A stretch of 64,000 bases of DNA from Limnohabitans sp. INBF002 (GTDB lineage: Bacteria > Pseudomonadota > Gammaproteobacteria > Burkholderiales > Burkholderiaceae_C), in the NCBI RefSeq assembly GCF_027924905.1, contig NZ_AP027055.1, positions 2,356,001 to 2,420,000 on the forward strand, in the 5' to 3' direction. Shown piece by piece: positions 56,547 through 64,000 of the stretch. Numbering within the stretch: the stretch's first letter is position 1; each line of letters opens with the position of its first letter. The translations under genes were made by a program, and so were the position numbers. The notes under the pieces were generated by a model. The model had not been told where the DNA came from and ran no database searches. It saw nothing but the letters and a program-made list of their open reading frames with translations.

Positions 56547-57206
56547 TTAGCGGCCGCGGCGTACTTCGCCGATGAGGTATTCAGCAACCTGCAAGGCACG
56601 GTCCATGGTTTGGGTCAGCGAGCCGTCTGTGTAGAAGCGGCCAGCCACGCCCAAGGCAGGCACGCCTTGGACCTTGAACGCGTCTTGCAGCTGCGTGGCG
56701 CGGCGTGCTTTGGTGGCGACGCCAAAGCTGTTGAAGGTATCCAAAAACTTCTTCTCAGGCAAACCATTTTTGTTAGCCCAAGCCGCCAAGACGGGTGCGG
56801 TGTTGAGCTGCTGGCGCTCGGTGTGAATGGCATGGAACAGTTTGCCGTGCATGGCATCCACCAAGCCGAGCGACTCAAACACGTAATACGCACGTTGTTG
56901 CGCTTCAAAGTCGTCACGGAAGCGCACGGGCACGCGCTGAACCACCACGTCTTTAGGGGCCGCTTTGACCCACGCAGCAAACTGCGGCTCAAACGAATTG
57001 CAATGCGGGCAGCTGTACCAAAAAAACTCGATCAACTCAATCTTGCCTGCGCCCACATCGGTCGGCACGCGCTTGTCGAGCGACAGGTAATCCGTGCCTT
57101 CCACCGGCTTTTTGGCAGCGGCAGGGCTTTGTGCTTGCGCAGCCAAGGGCAGACCAGCCACAGACGCTGCGCTGATGGCGGCTAAAGAAAAATCACGACG
57201 TTTCAT
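56547..57206 (-). CDS. dsbA: Thiol:disulfide interchange protein DsbA
   Basis: The 219-residue periplasmic oxidoreductase has an N-terminal signal (MKRRDFSLAAISAASVAGLP, with a twin-Arg-like start) and the active site FFWYSCPHCNSFEP with CPHC. The cis-Pro loop appears as VQGVPALGVAGRF. It introduces disulfides into exported proteins with DsbB. It follows the SPOR gene by 17 bp. Confidence 0.93.
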   Translation of the reverse strand: MKRRDFSLAAISAASVAGLPLAAQAQSPAAAKKPVEGTDYLSLDKRVPTDVGAGKIELIEFFWYSCPHCNSFEPQFAAWVKAAPKDVVVQRVPVRFRDDFEAQQRAYYVFESLGLVDAMHGKLFHAIHTERQQLNTAPVLAAWANKNGLPEKKFLDTFNSFGVATKARRATQLQDAFKVQGVPALGVAGRFYTDGSLTQTMDRALQVAEYLIGEVRRGR

Positions 57207-57223
57207 GGGTTACCTCTTGGTGT

Positions 57224-57916
57224 TTAACGTTGCACCCGCACCATGGCGGAATCAATGTGAGCAGCTTCGAGCTTGGCGCGCACGCGCTCGGCTTCAACTT
57301 TGTCCATCGGGCCCACACGCACGCGGTAGACCGTGCGGCCGCCTTGGTCGCGCTCGCTGATTTTGGCGTCTAAGCCCAATAAGGCGGTTTTGGCGCGTTG
57401 CGCTTGGGCTTCGTCGTTGCTGCGATAGGCGCCAGCTTGGACAAAGTAAATGAATGGGTCCGTGCTGGCGGGCTTAGCCTCGGCAACAGGTTCAGCGGCT
57501 TTGGGTTGGGGCGCTTTTGTTTCTGCAGGCGGGGCTTCAGGTGCTTTTGCCTCTGGCTTTGCTTTGGGCTCTGACTTGGGTTCAGCGGCTTTCACTTTGG
57601 CCAAATCACCCAAGGGGTCTGCACTCTTGGGGTCAACCTTGACCGCGGCGTCTGGCTTAGGCTCTGCTTTGGCTTCATCGGCTTTGTCGCCCGACTTAGC
57701 GCCCTTTTTGCCGTACAGCGGTGCGTTGGGGTCCCAGTCTTTGTTCTTCTCGGCTTCGGCAGCGTCGGAGTCTGCCGAACGCGTTTGGCCTTTGTTCATG
57801 AAAGGCATGGGCACTTTGGTCACGTACACCGCGACGCCCAAGGCCACGGCGAGGCCCACCACCAAACCAATGATGAAGCCCACCAAAGTGCTGCCGCGTT
57901 GCTGATTCATGCTCAA
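57224..57916 (-). CDS. SPOR-domain protein (FtsN-like)
   Basis: The 230-residue protein has one N-terminal membrane helix (STLVGFIIGLVVGLAVALGV), a long Ala/Pro/Lys-rich linker (residues ~50-155, low complexity) and a C-terminal SPOR domain (FIYFVQAGAYRSNDEAQAQR ... GRTVYRVRVGPMDKVEAERV). SPOR domains bind denuded septal peptidoglycan, so a cell-division role like FtsN is likely. It lies between argS and dsbA, 14 bp after argS. Confidence 0.9.
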   Translation of the reverse strand: MSMNQQRGSTLVGFIIGLVVGLAVALGVAVYVTKVPMPFMNKGQTRSADSDAAEAEKNKDWDPNAPLYGKKGAKSGDKADEAKAEPKPDAAVKVDPKSADPLGDLAKVKAAEPKSEPKAKPEAKAPEAPPAETKAPQPKAAEPVAEAKPASTDPFIYFVQAGAYRSNDEAQAQRAKTALLGLDAKISERDQGGRTVYRVRVGPMDKVEAERVRAKLEAAHIDSAMVRVQR

Positions 57917-57930
57917 AGTCTCCGTCGTAT

Positions 57931-59640
57931 TTACATGCTGGCGGGGGCTGACACGCCCAACACCGCCAAGCCATTGTGCAGCACCTGCGCGGTGGCAGCC
58001 ACGAGTGCAAGTCGCGCTTTTTTGACCGCTTCGTCGTCCACCAAAATGCGCTCGGCATCGTAGTAGCTGTGATAGCTAGCAGCCAGGTCGCGCAAGTAGA
58101 AAGTCACGTCATGCGGCGCAAAGTCGGCCGATGCTGCCGAGAGCATGGCGGGATACTTGGCCAGCTGCAACATAAGCGCTTGCGCTTGTGGGCTTTCGAG
58201 CGCCGACAAGTCCACCTCTTTGAGCGAAGCCACATCGCCACCGTCTTTGTCGACCCATGCGCGCAGCACCGAGCAAATGCGAGCATGCGCGTATTGCACG
58301 TAGTACACAGGGTTGTCGTTGTTCTTTTGCACGGCCAAGTCCACGTCGAAGGTGTACTCGGTGTCGGGCTTGCGGCTCAGCAAGAAGAAGCGCACGGCGT
58401 CTTTGCTGGTCCACTCGATCAAATCGCGCAGGGTCACGTAGCTGCCAGCGCGCTTAGAAATTTTCACTTCCTCGCCGCCGCGCATCACGCGCACCATGGT
58501 GTGCAACACGTAGTCGGGGTAGCCCTCGGGAATGCCCACATTGGCGGCTTGCAAGCCAGCGCGCACGCGGGCGATGGTGCCGTGGTGGTCCGTGCCTTGA
58601 ATGTTCACCACCTTGGTGAAGCCGCGCTCCCACTTGGTGATGTGGTACGCCACGTCCGGCACAAAGTAGGTGTACGTGCCGTCTGTCTTTTTCATCACAC
58701 GGTCTTTGTCGTCGCCGTAATCGGTGGACTTGAGCCACAAGGCGCCGTCTTGCTCGTAGGTTTTGCCTGCGGCTTGGAGGCGACTCACCGCATCGGCCAC
58801 TTTGCCGCTGGTGTAGAGGCTGCTTTCCAAGTAATAGTTGTCGAACTTGACGTCAAAGGCTTTCAAGTCGAGGTCTTGCTCGTGACGCAGGTAGGCCACG
58901 GCGAATTCGCGCATGCCGTCCACATCGTTCACATCACCGCTGGCGGTGAATTCGCGGTCGTCGGACTTGACGGTTTTGCCAGCCAAGAAATCGGTGGCGA
59001 TGTCTTGGATGTAGTCGCCGTTGTAAAACGCTTTGCTCTCTGGGTTCTCGGGGTCCACCGGCCAGCTGGCATCGCCGGGTTTGATGCCTTGGGCGCGGAA
59101 GTGCGTGCTCTTGGCCAAGGTGTTGATTTGCACGCCCGCGTCGTTGTAATAAAACTCGCGGTAGACGTTGAAGCCTTGCGTGGCAAACAAATTACAAATC
59201 GCATCGCCCAGCGCGGCTTGACGGCCGTGGCCCACATGCAGCGGGCCGGTGGGGTTGGCAGACACAAACTCGACCAACACGCGTTGACCGTTGTCGGCTT
59301 GGAAGCCGAATTGTTCTTTGGCAGCCAACACCTCGCGCACGATTTGCTGTTTGGCGGCAGGCTTCAAACGGATGTTGATGAAGCCGGGGCCTGCAATTTC
59401 GATGTCTTGCACCCACTGTTGGTACACGGGCGCGGCCAGCAACGCGTCGCGCAGCTGTTCGCCGAGCTGACGTGGGTTGAGCTTGAGGGGTTTGGCCAAC
59501 TGCATCGCAGCGGTAATGGCGAAGTCGCCATGCGCGGCGACCTTAGGAGATTCAAAAGCAGCCTTGTTGCCAGAGCCGGGCAACAAACCGTCGAGGGCTT
59601 GGCTCAGGGCGGCCAGCAATTCTTGTTTAACTTGGAGCAT
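57931..59640 (-). CDS. argS: Arginyl-tRNA synthetase
   Basis: The 569-residue class I synthetase has an ArgS N-terminal additional domain, the HIGH-like motif [16 protein letters not shown], the KMSKS counterpart [13 protein letters not shown] and the C-terminal anticodon-binding DALR domain ([14 protein letters not shown]). It is divergent from the glycosyltransferase gene across 68 bp. Confidence 0.97.
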   Translation of the reverse strand: MLQVKQELLAALSQALDGLLPGSGNKAAFESPKVAAHGDFAITAAMQLAKPLKLNPRQLGEQLRDALLAAPVYQQWVQDIEIAGPGFINIRLKPAAKQQIVREVLAAKEQFGFQADNGQRVLVEFVSANPTGPLHVGHGRQAALGDAICNLFATQGFNVYREFYYNDAGVQINTLAKSTHFRAQGIKPGDASWPVDPENPESKAFYNGDYIQDIATDFLAGKTVKSDDREFTASGDVNDVDGMREFAVAYLRHEQDLDLKAFDVKFDNYYLESSLYTSGKVADAVSRLQAAGKTYEQDGALWLKSTDYGDDKDRVMKKTDGTYTYFVPDVAYHITKWERGFTKVVNIQGTDHHGTIARVRAGLQAANVGIPEGYPDYVLHTMVRVMRGGEEVKISKRAGSYVTLRDLIEWTSKDAVRFFLLSRKPDTEYTFDVDLAVQKNNDNPVYYVQYAHARICSVLRAWVDKDGGDVASLKEVDLSALESPQAQALMLQLAKYPAMLSAASADFAPHDVTFYLRDLAASYHSYYDAERILVDDEAVKKARLALVAATAQVLHNGLAVLGVSAPASM

Positions 59641-59708
59641 GGCTAGATTTTACGGGGCGGACCTGTCCTTCATAAGAGTGGGCGATTTTTTTGGCATGAT
59701 GTGTACCC

Positions 59709-60749
59709 ATGCGCGACGCCCACGACCTCTCCCCCACCGACCGTTTTCAATACACCCCCACCCTGTCGTGCGTCATGCCCGCCTACAACGAGGGCAAGAA
59801 CTTAGGCACCTTGGTGCCGCAGGTGCTGCAAGCCTTGCAGGCACTGGGTTCGCAAGTGGAAATCGTGCTCATCAACGACGGCAGCCGTGACGACACGGCG
59901 CAGGTCATTCAAGCGCTGTGCGAAGCGCACCGCGAGGTGGTGGGCATCAACTTGTCACGCAACTTTGGCAAAGAAGCCGCACTGACGGCGGGCATTGACG
60001 CCGCACGCGGCGAGGTGGTCGTGCTGATGGACGCCGACGGCCAACACCCTGTGTCGCTGGTTGCCGATATGGTGAAGCGCTGGCGTGAGGGCTCGGACGT
60101 GGTGTACGCGATTCGCCGCACACGTGACGACCAATCGGCCTTGCACGCGGGGCTGACAGGCATGTTTTACAAGCTCATCAACATGGGCAACCGCGTGAAG
60201 ATTCCCGCGCACGCAGGCGACTTCCGCCTGATGGATCGCCGCGTGGTGGAGGCCTTGAAGCAGCTGCCCGAGCGCAACCGATTCATGAAGGGCTTGTACG
60301 CCTGGGTGGGCTTTGCCAGTACCGCGATTGACTACGAGCCGCTGCCACGCGCAGCGGGCGAAAGCAGCTTTGGTTTGCGCGGCTCATTTGCGTTGGCACT
60401 GACTGGCGTATTGGCGTTCTCCATCGCACCGTTGCGCGCCCTGACCATCACCGGCTTGATGCTGGCGATGTTGGCTTTGGGCTACGGCGCATGGGTGGTA
60501 GCCGAGTATTTTGTTTGGGGCATTGATGTCCCGGGCTACGCCACACTGGTGGTGGGCATGATGTTTTTCAGTGGCATTCAGCTGCTGTCGATTGGCATCC
60601 TGGCTGAATACGTGGGTCGCATTTACGAAGAGGTGAAACAACGCCCCATGTATTTGGTGAGCCAACGTTGGGGCGCGGGCTTGTCTTTGGCGCCGGTCAA
60701 AGCGACAGCGCCTGCGGTGATCGACAACGACCCACCGCACCCCGTCTAA
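59709..60749 (+). CDS. Family 2 polyprenyl-phosphate glycosyltransferase (DPM1/GtrB/ArnC-like)
   Basis: The 346-residue protein has the GT-A fold (VMPAYNEGKNL, EIVLINDGSRDDT, the DXD segment VLMDADGQHP, AGDFRLMDRRVV, ERNRFMKGLYAW) and two C-terminal membrane helices (ALTGVLAFSIAPLRALTITG, VGMMFFSGIQLLSIGILAEY). The family puts a sugar onto undecaprenyl phosphate. Downstream GtrA and the convergent ArnT-like and deacetylase genes suggest it makes the lipid-linked donor for surface-glycan modification. Confidence 0.9.
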   Translation: MRDAHDLSPTDRFQYTPTLSCVMPAYNEGKNLGTLVPQVLQALQALGSQVEIVLINDGSRDDTAQVIQALCEAHREVVGINLSRNFGKEAALTAGIDAARGEVVVLMDADGQHPVSLVADMVKRWREGSDVVYAIRRTRDDQSALHAGLTGMFYKLINMGNRVKIPAHAGDFRLMDRRVVEALKQLPERNRFMKGLYAWVGFASTAIDYEPLPRAAGESSFGLRGSFALALTGVLAFSIAPLRALTITGLMLAMLALGYGAWVVAEYFVWGIDVPGYATLVVGMMFFSGIQLLSIGILAEYVGRIYEEVKQRPMYLVSQRWGAGLSLAPVKATAPAVIDNDPPHPV

Positions 60750-60752
60750 AGC

Positions 60753-61124
60753 ATGCGTACCGGTTTTTGGTTTTTAGTGGTGGGCGCAACAGCCGCGGCG
60801 GTCCACATGGCTGTGTTCATGCTGGCCACGCCCTACATGTGGCCCGAGGTCGCGAATGCGGCGGGCTTTTGCATTGCATTTGTGGTGAGCTTTGCAGGGC
60901 ACCGATTTTTAAGCTTCAGCGATGCGCAGACCAGCCTGTGGCAAAGCTTTCGCCGCTTTGCGGCCACGGCGCTGGCAGGATTTGCCGCGAACGAGGTGAT
61001 GTTTGTGGCATTGCTGCGAGGCTTGAATTTGCCCGATTGGTTGGCGTTATTTTTTGCGCTGGTCTTCGCATCCGCGCAGACTTTTTTGCTCAGCCGCTTC
61101 TGGGCTTTTCGCCGCGCTCGTTGA
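60753..61124 (+). CDS. GtrA family membrane protein (putative lipid-linked sugar flippase)
   Basis: The 123-residue protein has four membrane segments and the GtrA pattern (FWFLVVGATAAAVHMAVFML, NAAGFCIAFVVSFAGHRFLS, FRRFAATALAGFAANEVMFV, LSRFWAFRR). GtrA proteins are thought to flip polyprenyl-phosphate sugars. It follows the glycosyltransferase by 3 bp. Its last 78 bp overlap the end of the opposite-strand ArnT-like gene. Confidence 0.88.
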   Translation: MRTGFWFLVVGATAAAVHMAVFMLATPYMWPEVANAAGFCIAFVVSFAGHRFLSFSDAQTSLWQSFRRFAATALAGFAANEVMFVALLRGLNLPDWLALFFALVFASAQTFLLSRFWAFRRAR

Positions 61125-62636
61125 GCCGCGATACAAAACCCACGCATCGTCTTTGTAGACCTCGGTGAAACCAGCATAGGTTTCGCTACGAAACGCCTTT
61201 CGCCAACGTGGCGCCAACACCCATGCGTGTTCATCGGTGCGTAGCTCGGCCAAGCGCGACATCGGTTGCAGCACAGCCCCCGCGGGTTTGTCGAAGTCCA
61301 CGCCGTCCATGAGCTCGCGGCGCCAATCGTCGCCGGCTTCTTGTTCCTCGCGCGCCCAGTCTTGAATCACTTCTATCGGGCGTTGGCGTTGGGCATAGAA
61401 CATCACGTCATAAGGGTAGTCGTCCACCACCGCCAGCACATCGCTGGGAGCCACTTGGCACACCACCGCTTGGGCCACGCCACGTGTGCTGCGCTCTAGC
61501 GTGAACACGCCAGCGTAGTGATTGGCAAAACTGGCCACCGCCACGCCCACCAGCGACAAAGCGCCAAACAACCAGGCGCTCCAAGCACGCGGTGCCAAAT
61601 GGCGCTGCCACCACAAAGCCGCCAAGACTGCCAAGGGCGGCATCACAGGCAAGGCATAACCAATGAGTTTGGAATTGGGAATAGAGAAAAAACCAAGAAT
61701 GGCCAGCACCCAAATCCAGCACAACGCCACCCAAGTACCGTTGTCGTTGGAGGGTTGCTGACGCACACGTTGGCGCACGCGCTGAACGCCATCAGCGGCT
61801 ACAAAGAAAACCCAAGGAAACAACAACACCGGCACAGCCACGCCGTAGAACCACCAAGGGCGCGCGTTGTTGAACGTGGTGGCGGTGTAGCGGCCAAACT
61901 GGTGCTTGCCAAACATGTAGGCCAACATATCGGGGTGCTCACGCGCAGCCAGCACAAACCAAGGCAAGGCGACCGCAGCAAAGAGCAGCAAGCCACTCAC
62001 CCAAGGCAAGGCCAAAATCTTGCGCCACTGCCAGGTGTAAGCAATCCAAACAAACAGCACGAGGCCGGGCAACAACAAACCAATCAAGCCCTTACTCAGC
62101 ACGCCCAAAGCGCACGCCACAAAACCTGCGCGCGCCCAGTTGGCATGCAAGCCACCTTGATGCATGAAGGCACGGGCAAAGCACCAAATGGCCACCCCCA
62201 TCCATGTGGCCACCATCATGTCGGTGTTCACATATTGACCGGCGACCAAAAATGTCATGCTGGTACCCAGCACCCAACCTGCGCGATGCGCCACGTCGGC
62301 CCCGGAGAAATGACGCGCGCAGGCCACCATGAGGCCCAGCATCAAACACGCATGTAGCGCCACCACCAAACGCGCAGCCCAAGGCGTTGCGCCAAACACG
62401 GCCATGGAGGCCGCTTCGAACCAGTACAAAAGCGGGGGTTTGTGAAAGAAAGGAATGCCATCAATGCGTGGGGTCAACCAGTCGCCACTCATCCACATCC
62501 ATCGACCCACTTCCGCGTAACGCCCCTCGTCGGGGATAGAGAGCGGACGCTCGGCGGCCAGGACCAGCAACAACACCGGCAAGAGCCAAAGGCCCCAAGT
62601 GCGCCAGCGAGGAGATGCAAAGAAAGAAGAAATCAT
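61047..62636 (-). CDS. ArnT-like family 39 glycosyltransferase
   Basis: The 529-residue membrane protein has about twelve hydrophobic segments and the family acidic loop DEGRYAEVGRWMWMSGDWLT with PRIDGIPFFHKPPLLYWFEA (about residues 30-75), as in ArnT/PMT enzymes. ArnT moves a sugar from undecaprenyl phosphate to lipid A phosphate. ATG 62636 begins the first membrane helix, 7 bp after the deacetylase stop; the frame up to 63038 lies inside that gene. The C terminus overlaps gtrA on the opposite strand by 78 bp. Confidence 0.9.
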   Translation of the reverse strand: MISSFFASPRWRTWGLWLLPVLLLVLAAERPLSIPDEGRYAEVGRWMWMSGDWLTPRIDGIPFFHKPPLLYWFEAASMAVFGATPWAARLVVALHACLMLGLMVACARHFSGADVAHRAGWVLGTSMTFLVAGQYVNTDMMVATWMGVAIWCFARAFMHQGGLHANWARAGFVACALGVLSKGLIGLLLPGLVLFVWIAYTWQWRKILALPWVSGLLLFAAVALPWFVLAAREHPDMLAYMFGKHQFGRYTATTFNNARPWWFYGVAVPVLLFPWVFFVAADGVQRVRQRVRQQPSNDNGTWVALCWIWVLAILGFFSIPNSKLIGYALPVMPPLAVLAALWWQRHLAPRAWSAWLFGALSLVGVAVASFANHYAGVFTLERSTRGVAQAVVCQVAPSDVLAVVDDYPYDVMFYAQRQRPIEVIQDWAREEQEAGDDWRRELMDGVDFDKPAGAVLQPMSRLAELRTDEHAWVLAPRWRKAFRSETYAGFTEVYKDDAWVLYRGSTSAAKSPEAAEQKSLRGCEDQRKK

Positions 62637-62643
62637 GTGGGTC

Positions 62644-63474
62644 TCAAGCTTGTATAAGTTTGCCGCTGCCGCGCACCAAACGCACGCGGGCGTCAAACAT
62701 GTGCTGCACAAAATCGTGTCCAGCGAGATAAGCAAACTCTCGCTTGCGTGCAGGACCAATCGCATCGTCCGCCTGTGCCGACACAGCTGGGTGACACATG
62801 ATGAGGGCGGTTTTGTCTGCTGGTAAGTGCGCGAGCCAGCCTTGCATGTGGCGTGCGTAGTCGTCCATGCCCCCCTCAAAACCGTAGGCACCCGACAGCG
62901 GCCCCACCGTGGGCCATGCGTGGTGCTGGGCCCATTTGGCGAACGCTGTTGCCCCCATGGCAGAGATGACTTTGGCCTTGAGCCCAGGTTGTGCGACTTG
63001 CGACACGCGTAGCCAAGGACGCTGGGCGGTATGGCCATAACGGCGCATCAGCACCTCGACCAAGGCATGACGAAAGACCGCAAATTGCTGGATGTGTTGG
63101 TGGCCATCGATGTGATCGGGGGGCGCTTGCCACAAAGCCTCAAAGGCATCAAGCTGTCGTTCAATTTCGTCTTCAATGCTTTGTTGGTTGTAGAGGCGTA
63201 GCGCAGCCCGCAGCATGACCGCACCCAAGCGGTCGCCGTGCCCTGCTTCCATCGCAAAGCTGCTGGTCCAATCCAAATGCACCCCCACGTCCAAGCGCTC
63301 ACGCATGTCACGCAGGGCCGCCACATCTTCAGCCCAACGGGGCGACAAGCTCATCACGCTGGTGGCGCTCAAGCGACCGAGCACAGCCAAAGCAACGATG
63401 CCTTGCGATACGGGTGCATTCAGCGCGTAGTCGTCTGCACACAGCACGACGTCTTTGATGTGATCGAACGTCAT
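62644..63474 (-). CDS. ChbG/HpnK (YdjC) family carbohydrate deacetylase
   Basis: The 276-residue protein has the family metal residues in LCADDYALNAPVSQGI, the His of VGVHLDWTSS and HIDGHQHIQQF, with a catalytic region near CHPAVSAQAD. The YdjC fold removes N-acetyl groups from amino sugars. In Francisella a related enzyme (NaxD) deacetylates undecaprenyl-linked N-acetylhexosamine before an ArnT-like transfer. Position beside the ArnT-like gene supports the same role. It overlaps the LysR gene by 4 bp. Confidence 0.88.
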   Translation of the reverse strand: MTFDHIKDVVLCADDYALNAPVSQGIVALAVLGRLSATSVMSLSPRWAEDVAALRDMRERLDVGVHLDWTSSFAMEAGHGDRLGAVMLRAALRLYNQQSIEDEIERQLDAFEALWQAPPDHIDGHQHIQQFAVFRHALVEVLMRRYGHTAQRPWLRVSQVAQPGLKAKVISAMGATAFAKWAQHHAWPTVGPLSGAYGFEGGMDDYARHMQGWLAHLPADKTALIMCHPAVSAQADDAIGPARKREFAYLAGHDFVQHMFDARVRLVRGSGKLIQA

Positions 63475-64000
63475 GCAGCCGAACTCCAGTAACTCGCATG
63501 ACCGTAGTGGTCTTTGAGAAAATCAATCCACAAGCGCAAGCGCAGGGGCAGGTGTTTGCGCTGCGAGAACACCGCATAAATTCCGTTGGGAGGTGCGGCG
63601 AATTCTTCCAATACAGGCACCAATTGCCCACTGCTGATTTCAGACTCCACCTCCCACGTGCTGCGCCATGCAATGCCGTGGCCCGCCAAACACCAGTCAT
63701 GCAGCACTTGGCCGTCTGAGCAATCCATAGGTCCACTGGGGCGCAGGTGAATCACCTCATGGGTTTGGCTGTCGATGCGCTTGCCCGTCACAGGCACACG
63801 GAACGCCCAGCCGCGTGTTTGTGATGCATCGCTGGAAAGCGTCAAGCATTTGAAGCGCATCAAGTCACTCGGCACTTTGGGGGTGCCGTAGCGTTTTAAA
63901 AATTCGGGGGTGGCCACACACAAGCGGCGGTTGTCGGCCATGCGCACACTCACCAACGATGAGTCGGGCAAATCGCCCACGCGCACAGCACAATCAAAAC
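63471..64000 (-). CDS. LysR family transcriptional regulator, C-terminal part (runs off the window)
   Basis: The visible ~176 residues belong to a LysR effector-binding domain: FDCAVRVGDLPDSSLVSVRM, VATPEFLKRYGTPKVPSDLM, CLTLSSD, GHGIAWRSTWEVESEISSGQ and QRKHLPLRLRLWIDFLKDHY. The N-terminal helix-turn-helix lies beyond base 64000. It overlaps the deacetylase start by 4 bp, which suggests co-transcription with the glycan genes. Regulation of these genes is an inference. Confidence 0.88.
   Translation of the reverse strand, partial: FDCAVRVGDLPDSSLVSVRMADNRRLCVATPEFLKRYGTPKVPSDLMRFKCLTLSSDASQTRGWAFRVPVTGKRIDSQTHEVIHLRPSGPMDCSDGQVLHDWCLAGHGIAWRSTWEVESEISSGQLVPVLEEFAAPPNGIYAVFSQRKHLPLRLRLWIDFLKDHYGHASYWSSAA

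Noticed and set aside
57976-59646. 556-codon plus-strand frame opposite argS
   Set aside because: Spans almost all of argS in antisense; His/Val-rich composition is the mirror of argS codons.

Overview
The window is a 64-kb piece of a betaproteobacterial chromosome, most likely from the Comamonadaceae (Limnohabitans/Rhodoferax-like). This placement is an inference. It rests on the tRNA-tuf-secE-nusG-rpl-rpoBC block, the gph-trpE-trpG-trpD-trpC order, an NtrY/NtrX pair next to rsmB, and a G/C-rich intergenic repeat of a type I associate with this family. Genes are densely packed, many overlap by 4 bases, and I found no insertion sequence, prophage or CRISPR array.

Layout. 1-3.5 kb: end of priA, an AEC transporter and the Rep helicase. 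3.5-17 kb: a catabolic island with a MocR-type regulator, a CaiC-like acyl-CoA ligase, a glutathione transferase and a long minus-strand operon. The operon encodes a branched-chain-amino-acid-type ABC transporter (binding protein, LivH, a LivM-LivG fusion, LivF), two GMC flavin dehydrogenases and a degradative class II HMG-CoA reductase. A near-identical 50-bp operator/promoter element lies before the ligase and before the binding protein, which ties the two transcription units into one regulon. 17-23 kb: tRNA-Phe, a small membrane protein, NtrX/NtrY-like two-component genes, a DUF4390 protein, rsmB and lemA. 23-37 kb (minus strand): tRNA-Tyr, Gly and Thr, tuf, tRNA-Trp, secE, nusG, rplK, rplA, rplJ, rplL, rpoB, rpoC. 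37-43 kb: gph, a possible trp attenuator, trpE, trpG, trpD, an overlooked 53-residue membrane ORF, trpC and ung. 43-47.5 kb: a large VCBS-repeat surface or secreted protein gene broken by a one-base deletion and an in-frame TGA. 48-53 kb: a DUF1232 protein, rpe, apaG, thiL, pgpA, pncC, a PIN-domain protein and an RlmL-like methyltransferase. 53-59.6 kb: rpoN, lptB, lptA, dsbA, a SPOR protein and argS. 59.7-64 kb: a polyprenyl-phosphate glycosyltransferase, a GtrA flippase, an ArnT-like transferase and a YdjC/ChbG deacetylase, which together look like a hexosamine modification system for lipid A or another glycan; a truncated LysR regulator closes the window.

The most promising less-described system is the 3.5-17 kb island. 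It combines import, alcohol oxidation, CoA activation and HMG-CoA/mevalonate chemistry under one MocR-type regulator, with the substrate unknown. The lipid A-type glycan set, the putative trp leader and the 53-residue trp-operon ORF are also worth following up.
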